DNA of 20,056 nt. It comes from JBCDLI01 sp038745535. GTDB taxonomy: Bacteria; Pseudomonadota; Alphaproteobacteria; Rhizobiales; Rhizobiaceae. A program made the translations under genes and the position numbers. Location: assembly GCA_038745535.1 (NCBI GenBank), contig JBCDLI010000045.1, positions 1-20,056 on the forward strand. The letters run 5' to 3'. The notes under the pieces are model-generated. The model did no database searches. It was not told the DNA's origin and was given only the letters and a program-made list of their open reading frames with translations. Positions within the stretch are counted from its first letter, which is position 1; the number at the start of each line of letters is the position of its first letter. Below, in pieces: positions 6,636 to 14,801 of this stretch.

Positions 6636-8195
6636 TCATGTGCCTACCGCCTCGCCTGCATCGACGGCGTTTGTGGCTTTGCGCGTGCGTGCAGCAAACT
6701 TCTTGCGAAACGCGGATTTGTCGGCGGGCGTTGTCTCCCAGACACCAGCTTTGTCACCCATTCCGGTGTCGCCGAAGAATGCGTTCATCTTGTCGAAGCG
6801 CGCTTTGTTGGCAATTGCCCCATTGATGACCGCGCCAAGTGAACCGGCACCTGCCATGCCCATGATCGGGCGGGCGGAAATCAGATTGGTGAAGTAAAGC
6901 GACGGCGTGGCTGCCTCTTTTGCGTGCTGCACCACAGGCGTTGTGCCTATCGCGAGATCGGGCTTGAATTCTTCAAAGGCTGCGATGTCTTCTTCAAGCG
7001 ACGCGCGGAAGTTCACCTCCACACCGTGGGCCTCGAGCCAATCGGCGTCTTCTGAGCTGTAGGCCGTGCATGGCGTGGCTGTTCCGACATAGCGAAGGTC
7101 CGCGCCAGCCTCGACGAGCAAACGACCGACCAGAAGCTCAGAACCTTCATAACCCGACAGGGTGATGCGCCCTTTAATCTGATTCTGTGCTATTGCCGCG
7201 GTGAGCGCTCCGCGGAACTGGTTGCGGACAGCATCCAGCGTTTTCAGATCAACATTGCAAGTCTCGCCGATGTTCTTCAGCCAGTTGTCAGTGCCATCGA
7301 TACCGACGGGTGCAGACCCGACGATTGGCCGCCCGGCGCTTTCGAATTCGCGAATGGAAGCGGTGTAGAACGGATGGATGGCGGCAACTGCTGCGCAATC
7401 GAGTGCTGAATAGAGTTCGCGCCATTCCCGTACGGGCACGACGGGGCCTACCGTGAGACCAAGCGGCTGCAGGAGCGCGTTGATCATCATCGGGTCGGCG
7501 GGGAACATCTCGCCTAGAAGTGTGATCGTTGGTCGACCATCAACACCGTTACGCGGTGCCGCTACCGGACCGGATGCGGCCTCCTCGCGTGCATATTTCA
7601 ACATGGCCGAAGATAGAACGTCCTTGGCTTCCGCGTGGGTTGGGACGCCAAAGCCCGGTACATCAATCGGCACGATGCGGACGCCGTCGATTTCCTTGGG
7701 CAACATCTGGATTGGAATGCCGGATGCCGTTGGGACACAGAGGTTCGTGACGATGATCGCGTCGTACTTTTCCTTTGATGCCATGCCATGCACAGCCTCG
7801 CGGATGTCTTCGTAGAGTTTGCCGGTCACCAGAGTTTCAGAACTGAACGGCACGTATCCGACAGAGCGTTTTGCACCATAGAAGTGCGAGGTGAAGGTGA
7901 GGCCGTACACGCAGCAGGCTGAGCCTGAGAGGATTGAGCCAACGCGGCGCATGCGCAGTCCAACGCGCAAAGAGCCAAAGGCCGGGCACATGGATTGTGG
8001 CTGATCATGGGGGCCTTGCGGATAGTCTCGGGCAAAGCCTTCCATCAATTCCGCATTGCCCGATGCGATTGCCTGAGCCTTCAGCTGCTCGGCACCCGCA
8101 TGGCATCCCTCGCCACCGGTATCCGGTTCTGACGGCGCACTTTGCGCGTCGGCGTCTTTCACGCGTGGTGCTTTATCGAGGAGACGGATGGTCAT
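6636..8195 (-). CDS. bchY: Chlorophyllide a reductase subunit Y
   Basis: The product from ATG 8195 is 519 residues. It contains cysteines expected for the iron-sulfur cluster region (SMCPAFGSLR, C70; SGSACCVYGLTF, C94/C95) and FYGAKRSVGYVPFSSETLV, typical of BchY. It is the partner of BchZ in chlorophyllide a oxidoreductase, the step that commits to bacteriochlorophyll. The chosen ATG is 8 bp after the bchX stop; an in-frame ATG at 8261 would overlap bchX by 58 bp with unconserved residues. bchZ follows on the same strand. Confidence 0.96.
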   Translation of the reverse strand: MTIRLLDKAPRVKDADAQSAPSEPDTGGEGCHAGAEQLKAQAIASGNAELMEGFARDYPQGPHDQPQSMCPAFGSLRVGLRMRRVGSILSGSACCVYGLTFTSHFYGAKRSVGYVPFSSETLVTGKLYEDIREAVHGMASKEKYDAIIVTNLCVPTASGIPIQMLPKEIDGVRIVPIDVPGFGVPTHAEAKDVLSSAMLKYAREEAASGPVAAPRNGVDGRPTITLLGEMFPADPMMINALLQPLGLTVGPVVPVREWRELYSALDCAAVAAIHPFYTASIREFESAGRPIVGSAPVGIDGTDNWLKNIGETCNVDLKTLDAVRNQFRGALTAAIAQNQIKGRITLSGYEGSELLVGRLLVEAGADLRYVGTATPCTAYSSEDADWLEAHGVEVNFRASLEEDIAAFEEFKPDLAIGTTPVVQHAKEAATPSLYFTNLISARPIMGMAGAGSLGAVINGAIANKARFDKMNAFFGDTGMGDKAGVWETTPADKSAFRKKFAARTRKATNAVDAGEAVGT

Positions 8196-8203
8196 GCCAG
8201 ATG

Positions 8204-9211
8204 TCAGACCTCGTCGTAAATGACTTCGAGGGATTCCATCTGCACCTTGCCGGCGGCGCACATGTCTTCCTCGGTTGCGGGGATCAAGCTGAAGTTGCTG
8301 CCGACCTCTTCGGTGTCGAACAGGCCTAGCAGTTCGTCTTGGGTCAGCGGCGATGGCTGATGCGGCGGCGCAGCGACAAGATTATCTGCCAGCGTGCCGA
8401 AAAGGCTGCCCCAATCACCCTCGGGATAGCCGATGATTTGGTAGTTGGCGGATTTGCGTCGGATATCATCGTGCTGGGGAATAGCGGCAAGCACCGGAAT
8501 GCCAGCGCGTTCCGCAAATGCGTGTGCTTCGCCTGTTCCATCGTCTTTGTTGATGACCATGCCGGCAACGCCGACATTACCGCCGAGCTTGCGGAAATAT
8601 TCTACTGCCGAACAGACATTGTTGGCAACGTAGAGCGATTGCAGATCGTTTGAGCCAACAACCACAACCTTTTGGCACATGTCACGCGCGATCGGCAGGC
8701 CAAAGCCGCCGCAAACCACGTCGCCGAGGAAATCCAGCAGCACGTAGTCAAAATCCCAGTCATGGAAGCCAAGCTTTTCAAGCGTTTCAAAGCCGTGGAT
8801 GATGCCGCGTCCGCCGCAACCGCGACCGACTTCGGGACCGCCCAGTTCCATCGCGTAGACCCCGTCGCGCTTAAAACAGACATCGCCGATAGAGACTTCT
8901 TCGCCTGCTGCCTTTTTCGCAGATGAGGTGGCGATAATGGTTGGTGTTGCACGACCACCAAACAAAAGAGATGTGGTGTCTGACTTCGGATCGCAGCCGA
9001 TCAAAAGCGTCTTCTTGCCGGTTTGGGCAAGCATATATGACAGGTTGGCAAGCGTGAATGACTTCCCGATCCCGCCCTTGCCATAGATCGCTATGATCTG
9101 CGTTTCCTTTTTGACTTCGGACGGAGCCGGAACACTCGGCTCGACTGCAGCCTCTTCGCGAAGTCGGTCGACCATGCGGTCGCGTTCGGTGAGTTGAAGA
9201 CCTTCGGTCAT
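8204..9211 (-). CDS. bchX: Chlorophyllide a reductase iron protein X
   Basis: A 335-residue NifH/BchL-like ATPase. Visible elements are the P-loop GKGGIGKS (44-51), the second conserved stretch IGCDPKSDTTSLLFGG (71-86), and the 4Fe-4S cysteines C132 (GRGCGGRG) and C167 (FLGDVVCGGFG). It passes electrons to BchYZ with ATP hydrolysis. The start at 9211 is supported by GGAGAG 7 nt upstream and by an ATGA overlap with the bchC stop; an upstream in-frame ATG at 9226 lies in front of that ribosome site. The N-terminal 35 residues before the P-loop strand are longer than in BchL, as is usual for BchX. Confidence 0.97.
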   Translation of the reverse strand: MTEGLQLTERDRMVDRLREEAAVEPSVPAPSEVKKETQIIAIYGKGGIGKSFTLANLSYMLAQTGKKTLLIGCDPKSDTTSLLFGGRATPTIIATSSAKKAAGEEVSIGDVCFKRDGVYAMELGGPEVGRGCGGRGIIHGFETLEKLGFHDWDFDYVLLDFLGDVVCGGFGLPIARDMCQKVVVVGSNDLQSLYVANNVCSAVEYFRKLGGNVGVAGMVINKDDGTGEAHAFAERAGIPVLAAIPQHDDIRRKSANYQIIGYPEGDWGSLFGTLADNLVAAPPHQPSPLTQDELLGLFDTEEVGSNFSLIPATEEDMCAAGKVQMESLEVIYDEV

Positions 9212-10146
9212 GAATAACTCTCCCATTCAAAAATCATTTTCAGCACTTCCGGATCGGAGAAGGCCTGCTCATAGCTGCCAGCCACATCCCCAACAGGCGC
9301 GACGTGGGTGATGAGCCCGTCGAGCGACAAATGCCCGTCGCTCATGAGGTCTAGAACTGCGTAGATGTCGCTTGGCTCGAACTCGGCTGCGATGCGGAAC
9401 CGCGCCTGCTTCATGAAAGCCGGAGGGAATGTCAGCGATAGTGGCTCGGCGTAAAATCCAGCCAAGGTGACTTCGCCATTACGCGCTAAACGCGATACGG
9501 CGGTATTGAGGATGCGGGGATCGCCACTCGCATCAATGATAGATTTGTAGTCGCGGCGTTTATCGGTGGCCTCGCTCAATATTTCATAATCAGCAGCTTG
9601 CGCGCGGGCGGCGTTGTTTTCCCAAACGGTGGGGGCCTCGCCATCCATTGCAGCCGTTAAACGCGCCAGGAGACGGCCTAAAACACCGTGCCCTATAATG
9701 AGGTCAGGCAGCGTTTTATCGTTGAGCATAATGGCGTGATAGGCAGTTGCAGCCAATGCCAGAAGTACGCCGTTCCGCCCAACTTTTTCAGGGAGTGGAA
9801 TGAGCCGTTCAGCGGGGACACTTACGGCACGCGCGTTGGCGCCGAATAATCCACGCGCGCCCGCAAAGCAATTTGCGCCCGGAACAAAGACCAAGTCGCC
9901 CGGTGCGAAGCGTGATGCGTCCGGCGCGGCCTCGATACGGCCAACAGCCTCGTAGCCAGGCACCAGTGGGTAGCCCATACCCGGGAACTCCGGCATGGTA
10001 CCTTCCCACAGTAATTTCTCAGTTCCCGTTGAAATGCCGCTCCAGAGCACATTCACCCGCGCCTCGTCTTCGACAGCAGGGGTGAGCTGCATGTCGCGCA
10101 ACTCCATCGTGCGCGGCTCCGTCATGACAATTGCAGTCGTATTCAT
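9208..10146 (-). CDS. bchC: Bacteriochlorophyllide a dehydrogenase BchC
   Basis: A 312-residue medium-chain dehydrogenase-like protein. Motifs include SGISTGTEKLLWEGTMP, VPGYEAVGRI (62-71) and the dinucleotide-binding GHGVLG (152-157). BchC oxidises the C3 1-hydroxyethyl group of 3-hydroxyethyl bacteriochlorophyllide a to the acetyl group, using NAD. The ATG at 10146 is preferred over 10179 because 10179 lies inside a PpsR-type palindrome and at the predicted -10 element. bchX overlaps its stop as ATGA. The promoter region between crtF and bchC carries two PpsR/CrtJ-like sites, so repression by oxygen or light is expected by analogy. Confidence 0.95.
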   Translation of the reverse strand: MNTTAIVMTEPRTMELRDMQLTPAVEDEARVNVLWSGISTGTEKLLWEGTMPEFPGMGYPLVPGYEAVGRIEAAPDASRFAPGDLVFVPGANCFAGARGLFGANARAVSVPAERLIPLPEKVGRNGVLLALAATAYHAIMLNDKTLPDLIIGHGVLGRLLARLTAAMDGEAPTVWENNAARAQAADYEILSEATDKRRDYKSIIDASGDPRILNTAVSRLARNGEVTLAGFYAEPLSLTFPPAFMKQARFRIAAEFEPSDIYAVLDLMSDGHLSLDGLITHVAPVGDVAGSYEQAFSDPEVLKMIFEWESYS

Positions 10147-10173
10147 TTTCGGATTTGAGACTCCATTCCGTAT

Positions 10174-10191
10174 TGTCATTTTATAATGACA
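10174..10191. promoter_or_regulatory. PpsR/CrtJ-type operator 1 of bchC
   Basis: TGTCATTTTATAATGACA matches TGT-N12-ACA with nearly perfect symmetry. It covers the predicted -10 element of bchC. It is separated by 8 bp from a second site, the pair spacing known for the CrtJ-regulated bchC promoter of Rhodobacter capsulatus. Confidence 0.85.
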
Positions 10192-10205
10192 CCCAATAGT
10201 GTCAA
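10178..10205 (-). promoter_or_regulatory. bchC promoter (-35/-10)
   Basis: On the minus strand TTGACA (plus 10200-10205) is followed after 16 bp by TAAAAT (plus 10178-10183). Both hexamers lie inside PpsR-type palindromes, so a bound repressor would block RNA polymerase. The promoter sits between the crtF stop and the bchC start and would drive bchCXYZ and probably puf. Confidence 0.75.
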
Positions 10206-10217
10206 TTATTATTTACA
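10200..10217. promoter_or_regulatory. PpsR/CrtJ-type operator 2 of bchC
   Basis: TGTCAATTATTATTTACA fits TGT-N12-ACA and overlaps the TTGACA -35 element of the bchC promoter. Its symmetry is weaker than that of operator 1. The 8-bp spacing between the two sites suggests cooperative binding. Confidence 0.8.
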
Positions 10218-10232
10218 CAAAGGTCGGAGATG

Positions 10233-11408
10233 TCACAAGCGCGCAACAATCAAACCTGTCGCAACCGGCAGGTTTGTCTTGATTTTGCGGGTGTTTTTGA
10301 AACCTGCGGCACGCAGCAGTTCGATATGGCGGGCTGCAGTGCGACATTTTCCCGAGCGCATGGCGAGTAGATACATATGAAAATACGCGCCAGCGAGTTG
10401 TTCACCGGGCGAATTCCCATCCATGGGCTCTGCGATTAACAGCGTGTCGCCGTTTGTCATGGCGCGCCGGACGTTCTTCAAAATTATAAGGGCGGCGTCG
10501 TCATCATGATCATAAAGAACACGGACGAGTGAATAGCAGTCTGGCTCTGAGGCGAGTTCGGCGTCGAAAAAGCTGCCGCCATGGCATTCGATTTTGCCCT
10601 GAAGGCCAATCCGCGTAAGTCGCGTTTCTGCTTCTTTTGCGACAGGCGGGAGGTCGATGAGACCAAGCCCCAGCTCCGGGAAGCGAGAATGGAGTGCTTC
10701 AACGAACGCACCGCTGCCGCCGCCCACGTCGAGCAAGGCACGGTGCTGCGAGAAGTTGTAGGCATCCAAAACGCCGTCAATCACCATATCTTGCGTGACA
10801 CGCATGAGTTCGGAATAGCGTTCCGCATTCCGCGTGGAGACATTGGCCGGACCGCCCTCAGCGCGAACGTATGACCAGACCTTTGCGGTACGCGTTTCAC
10901 GCGACGGATATCGGAGCAGTCCTGGTAGATCGGCGAGATCTTCATAAACATCTTGGTGATGCTGGATCAGCGCCCGAATACCGCCATTGGACTCCACAAC
11001 TGCGCCCGTATCATCCAGTGCCCACAGACCGGACTTGGTTTCGCGCACGAGGCCGATGGCCGCTGCCGAATTAAGCAGAGCCAAAAGGCGTTCCGGTATG
11101 ACACATAAGCGGTCTGCAAGGTCTTCGGTCGTTCGCTGTTGATCTCTTAAAATATGAAGAATGCCCATCTCAACGCAGGCATGCAGAACCTGGCTGTGGA
11201 TGAAGCCTGACGTCAGCGCATAAAGATCGTTGGCGTTTTTGTTTGCTGTCGGTCGCGTCAGAAAAAAGCGTTGTGCAAAACGACGAAATGCGGGGTCCGC
11301 GATTTTCGCGGTTCGCCACGCGCGGTATCGCTCGTAAAGGCTTTGCCCGCGCGCTGATTTTTCCAGTAGGCCAGCGACAGGATGCTCGGAATGGATCGTA
11401 TCTGCCAT
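10233..11408 (-). CDS. crtF: Hydroxyneurosporene/demethylspheroidene O-methyltransferase CrtF
   Basis: A 391-residue SAM-dependent methyltransferase. An N-terminal helical dimerisation part (RFAQRFFLTRPTANK, then LYALTSGFIHSQVLHAC) is followed by the SAM-binding motif LLDVGGGSG (225-233) and a catalytic-domain end LIAEPMDG. CrtF methylates the C1 hydroxyl of demethylspheroidene-type intermediates. The start is only 2 bp after the crtE stop, so crtEF is a coupled pair. The last codons contain a 10-bp inverted repeat (10251-10260 with 10267-10276) without a T tract, which may mark the end of the crtEF message while still allowing readthrough into bchC. Confidence 0.95.
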   Translation of the reverse strand: MADTIHSEHPVAGLLEKSARGQSLYERYRAWRTAKIADPAFRRFAQRFFLTRPTANKNANDLYALTSGFIHSQVLHACVEMGILHILRDQQRTTEDLADRLCVIPERLLALLNSAAAIGLVRETKSGLWALDDTGAVVESNGGIRALIQHHQDVYEDLADLPGLLRYPSRETRTAKVWSYVRAEGGPANVSTRNAERYSELMRVTQDMVIDGVLDAYNFSQHRALLDVGGGSGAFVEALHSRFPELGLGLIDLPPVAKEAETRLTRIGLQGKIECHGGSFFDAELASEPDCYSLVRVLYDHDDDAALIILKNVRRAMTNGDTLLIAEPMDGNSPGEQLAGAYFHMYLLAMRSGKCRTAARHIELLRAAGFKNTRKIKTNLPVATGLIVARL

Positions 11409-11410
11409 AA

Positions 11411-12280
11411 TCAGGCCGCGAAACTGGCGAGTTTTTTGGGAACAAGCCGAATTGCCTCGCCCTCAATCATCTGGCGGAGCATTGGAGCGCCGGGACATTC
11501 GGGGACCGAATCGACAGCGTTGCCTACGAGCGTCTTCAATCGAATGAGTGTAGCCTCAACACCATTTTGTTCGGCATAATTCGGTTTATGATTTGCCGCG
11601 TCCTGACCGCAGGGCTTCCCGATTTCATCCGCGGTGCCCGCGATGTCGCGAAGATCATCGGCTACTTGATAGGCTGCGCCCAAGGCCGCGCCAACGGACA
11701 TCCATTTTTGTGGATCGTGACCAGCAGAAACCGCGCCTGCTGCGCACGCGCCAGTGAAGAGCGATGCGGTTTTGGCGCGATGATATTCGGTGAGCGGAAT
11801 GTCGTCTTCGATTTCCCAGGCTTGACCCGCCACAATGCCGTGGGGTGTGCCCACTGCGCGCGAAACAATTGCGATCAGCGGCGACGTCAGTGCGGGCGTC
11901 AACGCACATTCGCGGGCAATTGTTTCCATCGCGAGTACGATCAGGGCGTCACCTGTTAAAAGCGCAATTGGCTCACCAAACTTCGCGTGAATGGACGGCA
12001 CACCGCGTCGCATACCGGCGTTGTCGAAGCACGGCATGTCATCGTGAACCAGAGAGGCGCAGTGCATCAGTTCAAACGCGACGGCTGCGGCGTCGGCGGC
12101 TTCCGGGTTTGTATCACCGCAGGCGGAAGCGACGGCTAAAGTAAGCCTTGGTCGAATTCTCGCGCCACCGGAAAACACCGCATGCTTCACCGCAGCGCAG
12201 ATCGTGGGTGGTTGCGTTGTGCTCGTGGCGTGAGCGATGGCCTTTTCAAGCCCGCGATTGATGCGGTTCATGAGGTCCAT
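11411..12280 (-). CDS. crtE: Geranylgeranyl diphosphate synthase CrtE
   Basis: A 289-residue trans-prenyltransferase. The first aspartate-rich motif is DDMPCFD (80-86) with RRGVPSIH after it; the second is DDLRD (208-212), preceded by AAYQV. It makes C20 GGPP from IPP and DMAPP or FPP, used for phytoene and for the bacteriochlorophyll tail. The ATG at 12280 has GGAGG 6 nt upstream, so longer in-frame starts that would run into crtD are rejected. It is transcribed away from crtD; the 89-bp divergent region between them holds the PpsR-type sites. Confidence 0.95.
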   Translation of the reverse strand: MDLMNRINRGLEKAIAHATSTTQPPTICAAVKHAVFSGGARIRPRLTLAVASACGDTNPEAADAAAVAFELMHCASLVHDDMPCFDNAGMRRGVPSIHAKFGEPIALLTGDALIVLAMETIARECALTPALTSPLIAIVSRAVGTPHGIVAGQAWEIEDDIPLTEYHRAKTASLFTGACAAGAVSAGHDPQKWMSVGAALGAAYQVADDLRDIAGTADEIGKPCGQDAANHKPNYAEQNGVEATLIRLKTLVGNAVDSVPECPGAPMLRQMIEGEAIRLVPKKLASFAA

Positions 12281-12304
12281 GGTGGCCTCCACTTTCGTTG
12301 CAAT

Positions 12305-12322
12305 CGTCAATTTACAACGACG
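12305..12322. promoter_or_regulatory. Degenerate PpsR-type site at crtE
   Basis: CGTCAATTTACAACGACG keeps the dyad (CGTC with GACG) but has CGT/ACG instead of TGT/ACA. It is 8 bp from the perfect palindrome at 12331-12348 and covers the predicted crtE -10, exactly as operator 1 does at bchC. Binding is an inference. Confidence 0.5.
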
Positions 12323-12336
12323 ATCAAAAGTGTCAA
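12309..12336 (-). promoter_or_regulatory. crtE promoter (-35/-10)
   Basis: On the minus strand TTGACA (plus 12331-12336) is followed after 16 bp by TAAATT (plus 12309-12314). Spacing and position relative to the two palindromes are the same as at bchC. It would drive crtEF and perhaps the genes beyond. Confidence 0.65.
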
Positions 12337-12348
12337 TATAAATTGACA
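12331..12348. promoter_or_regulatory. PpsR/CrtJ-type operator between crtE and crtD
   Basis: TGTCAATATAAATTGACA is a TGT-N12-ACA palindrome with near-complete dyad symmetry in the 89-bp crtE-crtD divergent gap. It overlaps the crtE -35 and lies 21 bp before the crtD start, so one bound repressor could shut both directions. Confidence 0.85.
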
Positions 12349-12369
12349 GATAGGGAGATTTACACACCG

Positions 12370-13920
12370 ATGAACGTCTCAGCGACGATGCGCAATCGGG
12401 TGGTCGTGATTGGCGCCGGTATGGGCGGGCTTGCGGCTGCGATCCGTTTGGCGCTGGCTGGGTATGATGTTCACGTGGTTGAGAAGGAAGCACTTCCGGG
12501 TGGAAAGATGCGAACTGTCCGCACCGGTTCTTCCAACGTCAACGCAGGGCCCACCGTTTTCACGATGAAATGGGTGTTTGATCGTCTGTTAGACGGCTCG
12601 GACGCAAAGCTTGAGGACATCGTGCCGATTGCCAAAATGCAGACGCTGGCGCGGCACTTTTGGACGGACGGTGCGAGCCTCGACCTGTTCGCCGATGTGG
12701 AGGAGGCCGCCGCCGCGATTGGCGAATTTTCAGACCGACAAAATCGCGACGGTTTCCTGCGCTTTGTGACCGATAGCGAGGGCATTTTTCGATCACTGAA
12801 AGAGACCTTTATCGCCGCGCAAAGGCCGGGGCCGATTGAGTTTACACAGCGCATGGGTTTGTCTTCATTCCCTCAAATGCTTGCTATGAAACCTTTCACC
12901 ACAATGTGGAAGTCGCTGGGGCAGTACTTTCCCGACCGCCGTTTACAGCAGCTTTTTGGGCGCTACGCGACCTATTGTGGATCATCACCTTTTGCGTCGC
13001 CAGCCACGTTACAACTGGTGGCGCACGTCGAGCAGGCAGGCGTCTGGAGCGTACGCGGTGGAATGGCCGGTTTAGCAAAATCTCTGGCAGACTTTGCAGC
13101 AGGCCTCGGAGTGCAGTTTCGATACGGCGCGCGGGTGACGCAGATCGAGACATCAGCCAATCGGGTAACTTCGATCGTGATGGAGGATGACACGGTTCTT
13201 CCAGCCGACTCTGTGATATTTAATGGCGATGTTTCGGCAGTTGCAGGCTTGCTCGGCACAAATATGGGCGGGCCCAAGCCGGTCCCCACTATCAAGCGGT
13301 CTTTGTCTGCAATGACATTTTGCATCGAGGCAGAGCCACAAGACTTTCAACTCGCCCATCATACAGTGTTTTTCTCCGACGCCTACAAGCGCGAGTTTGA
13401 CGAGATCTTTTCGCACCGCCGCGTCCCGCAAAGTCCGACCACATACATTTGCGCGCAAGACCGCGCGGACGATGGAACACTTCTTACAAACGGCAAGGAA
13501 CGGCTCCTCTGCCTCATAAACGCGCCAGCGGACGGCGACACACATACATTTTCCGAACAGGAGATTGCACAATGCCGCAAATCGATGACGTCTCTCTTGG
13601 CGCAATGCGGGATGACACTGACCGAGGACAATCTGCATCAGGTGACGACAACGCCAACCGACTTCGCAGCACTTTTTCCAAGCAGCGGGGGGGCGCTTTA
13701 CGGCCGGGCGTCGCACGGCTGGATGGCGAGCTTTCAGCGGGCGGGCGCGAAGACGGCTTTGGAGAACTTCTATCTGGCCGGGGGTTCGGTGCATCCGGGA
13801 CCGGGCGTACCGATGGCGGCTCTCTCGGGCATGTTGGCAGCGGAAAGCTTGGTGAAGGACCGCGTTTCGACACAACTGTTCCAGCCGGTGGCTATCTCTG
13901 GTGGTACATCGACGGCCTGA
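12370..13920 (+). CDS. crtD: Methoxyneurosporene/hydroxyneurosporene desaturase CrtD
   Basis: A 516-residue FAD-dependent carotenoid 3,4-desaturase. The dinucleotide fold VVVIGAGMGGLAAAIRLALA (11-30) with VVEKEALPGGKM opens the protein, and the C-terminal FAD motif FYLAGGSVHPGPGVPMAAL closes it. CrtD introduces a double bond next to the tertiary hydroxyl or methoxy end group in spheroidene synthesis. The ATG at 12370 has GGGAGA about 12 nt upstream; ATG 12388 (MRNRVVVIG) is a possible alternative, and the ORF extension to 12298 would cross the operator. Its 3' end overlaps sequence that encodes the conserved CrtC N-terminus in another frame. Confidence 0.93.
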   Translation: MNVSATMRNRVVVIGAGMGGLAAAIRLALAGYDVHVVEKEALPGGKMRTVRTGSSNVNAGPTVFTMKWVFDRLLDGSDAKLEDIVPIAKMQTLARHFWTDGASLDLFADVEEAAAAIGEFSDRQNRDGFLRFVTDSEGIFRSLKETFIAAQRPGPIEFTQRMGLSSFPQMLAMKPFTTMWKSLGQYFPDRRLQQLFGRYATYCGSSPFASPATLQLVAHVEQAGVWSVRGGMAGLAKSLADFAAGLGVQFRYGARVTQIETSANRVTSIVMEDDTVLPADSVIFNGDVSAVAGLLGTNMGGPKPVPTIKRSLSAMTFCIEAEPQDFQLAHHTVFFSDAYKREFDEIFSHRRVPQSPTTYICAQDRADDGTLLTNGKERLLCLINAPADGDTHTFSEQEIAQCRKSMTSLLAQCGMTLTEDNLHQVTTTPTDFAALFPSSGGALYGRASHGWMASFQRAGAKTALENFYLAGGSVHPGPGVPMAALSGMLAAESLVKDRVSTQLFQPVAISGGTSTA

Positions 13921-13958
13921 GCGATTGCGGCCAGTACGGCGTTTCGGTCATCTGTTTT

Positions 13959-14798
13959 GTGGGGTCTGTTTTCTCGCCTTATTATGCGTGGCGCGGGCGT
14001 AAAAATCCTGACGATCACCTCTGCTTCAACATCGCACTTTATTCGCCGACGGGAAATCGCTGGACCATGACCGAAAGGGGTTCTGCGCACGGTGAACGAA
14101 CCGCAACGCGTTTTTCACTCGGCCCCAGCGATCTGGAATGGCGCGATGGCAGACTCGTTTTGAACTTCGATGAGCGGGCGATGCCTTGGCCGCGCCAGAA
14201 CATGTTGCCGGAACGCATACGCGGGAAACTTACCCTGGACGCAGGCGCGATTACCCGGCGCGCGTTCACGATTGATGCCGAAGACAGGCACGGCTGGTGG
14301 CCGATTTCGCCATCTTCGCGGATCAAGGCAGAGTTTGACGGTGGCAAAATACCCGATTGGGAAGGCCACGGGTATTTGGACAGCAATTGGGGTGAGGCCG
14401 GTCTGGAGGACGCATTTATCGACTGGGACTGGGCGCGAGGCGAATTACCGTCGGGCGATACCGTGATCCTTTACGATACGCGTCGACGAGACGGCTCTGA
14501 AAAATGCCTTTGCCTGAGATACGCCGAAGACGGCTCGGTAAGCGAATTTGAGTTGCCGCAGCGCCATTCACTGGGACGAGGTTTTTGGGGTGTTTTAAGA
14601 GCTAGCCACGCTGACAATGGCCACGCACCGCGTCTGGTGCGTTCTCTTGAAGATGGTCCTTTTTACTGCCGCTCTGAGATTTTCACGCGGCTGTTGGGCG
14701 AAGACATTACGCTGATGCACGAGAGTTTCAGCGGTAAACGATTTGCCAATCCATTGGTGAAGGCGATGCTTCTTTTTCGGATGCCACGGCGGCGATAG
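13959..14798 (+). CDS. crtC: Carotenoid 1,2-hydratase (hydroxyneurosporene synthase) CrtC, start uncertain
   Basis: CrtC adds water to the 1,2 double bond of neurosporene. From GTG 13959 the product is 279 residues, near the length I recall for Rhodobacter CrtC, and contains VGSVFSPYYAWRGRK, WTMTERG and WEGHGYLDSNWGEAGLEDAF, typical of the family. The reading frame is open far upstream, and conserved CrtC-like sequence (PAGGYLWWYIDGLSD) is encoded before 13959, partly inside crtD. No ATG, GTG or TTG occurs in frame between ATG 13605 and 13959. Possible starts are therefore GTG 13959, a rarer codon such as CTG 13917 at the crtD stop, or ATG 13572 (AGGAG 8 nt upstream), which gives 408 residues. 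The stop is 3 bp from the stop of the convergent small membrane-protein gene. Confidence 0.88.
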   Translation: MGSVFSPYYAWRGRKNPDDHLCFNIALYSPTGNRWTMTERGSAHGERTATRFSLGPSDLEWRDGRLVLNFDERAMPWPRQNMLPERIRGKLTLDAGAITRRAFTIDAEDRHGWWPISPSSRIKAEFDGGKIPDWEGHGYLDSNWGEAGLEDAFIDWDWARGELPSGDTVILYDTRRRDGSEKCLCLRYAEDGSVSEFELPQRHSLGRGFWGVLRASHADNGHAPRLVRSLEDGPFYCRSEIFTRLLGEDITLMHESFSGKRFANPLVKAMLLFRMPRRR

Positions 14799-14801
14799 CC
14801 T

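Noticed and set aside
12299..12316. Alternative degenerate site TGC-N12-ACA between crtE and crtD
   Set aside because: The register at 12305-12322 has a real dyad and the same 8-bp spacing as at bchC, so it explains the region better.
12281..12493. Upstream extension of crtE into crtD
   Set aside because: It would cross the operator region and the crtD start; GGAGG just before ATG 12280 fixes the start.
13153..13875. 240-residue minus-strand frame inside crtD
   Set aside because: It mirrors crtD coding sequence; no ribosome site or domain, and crtD is well conserved here.
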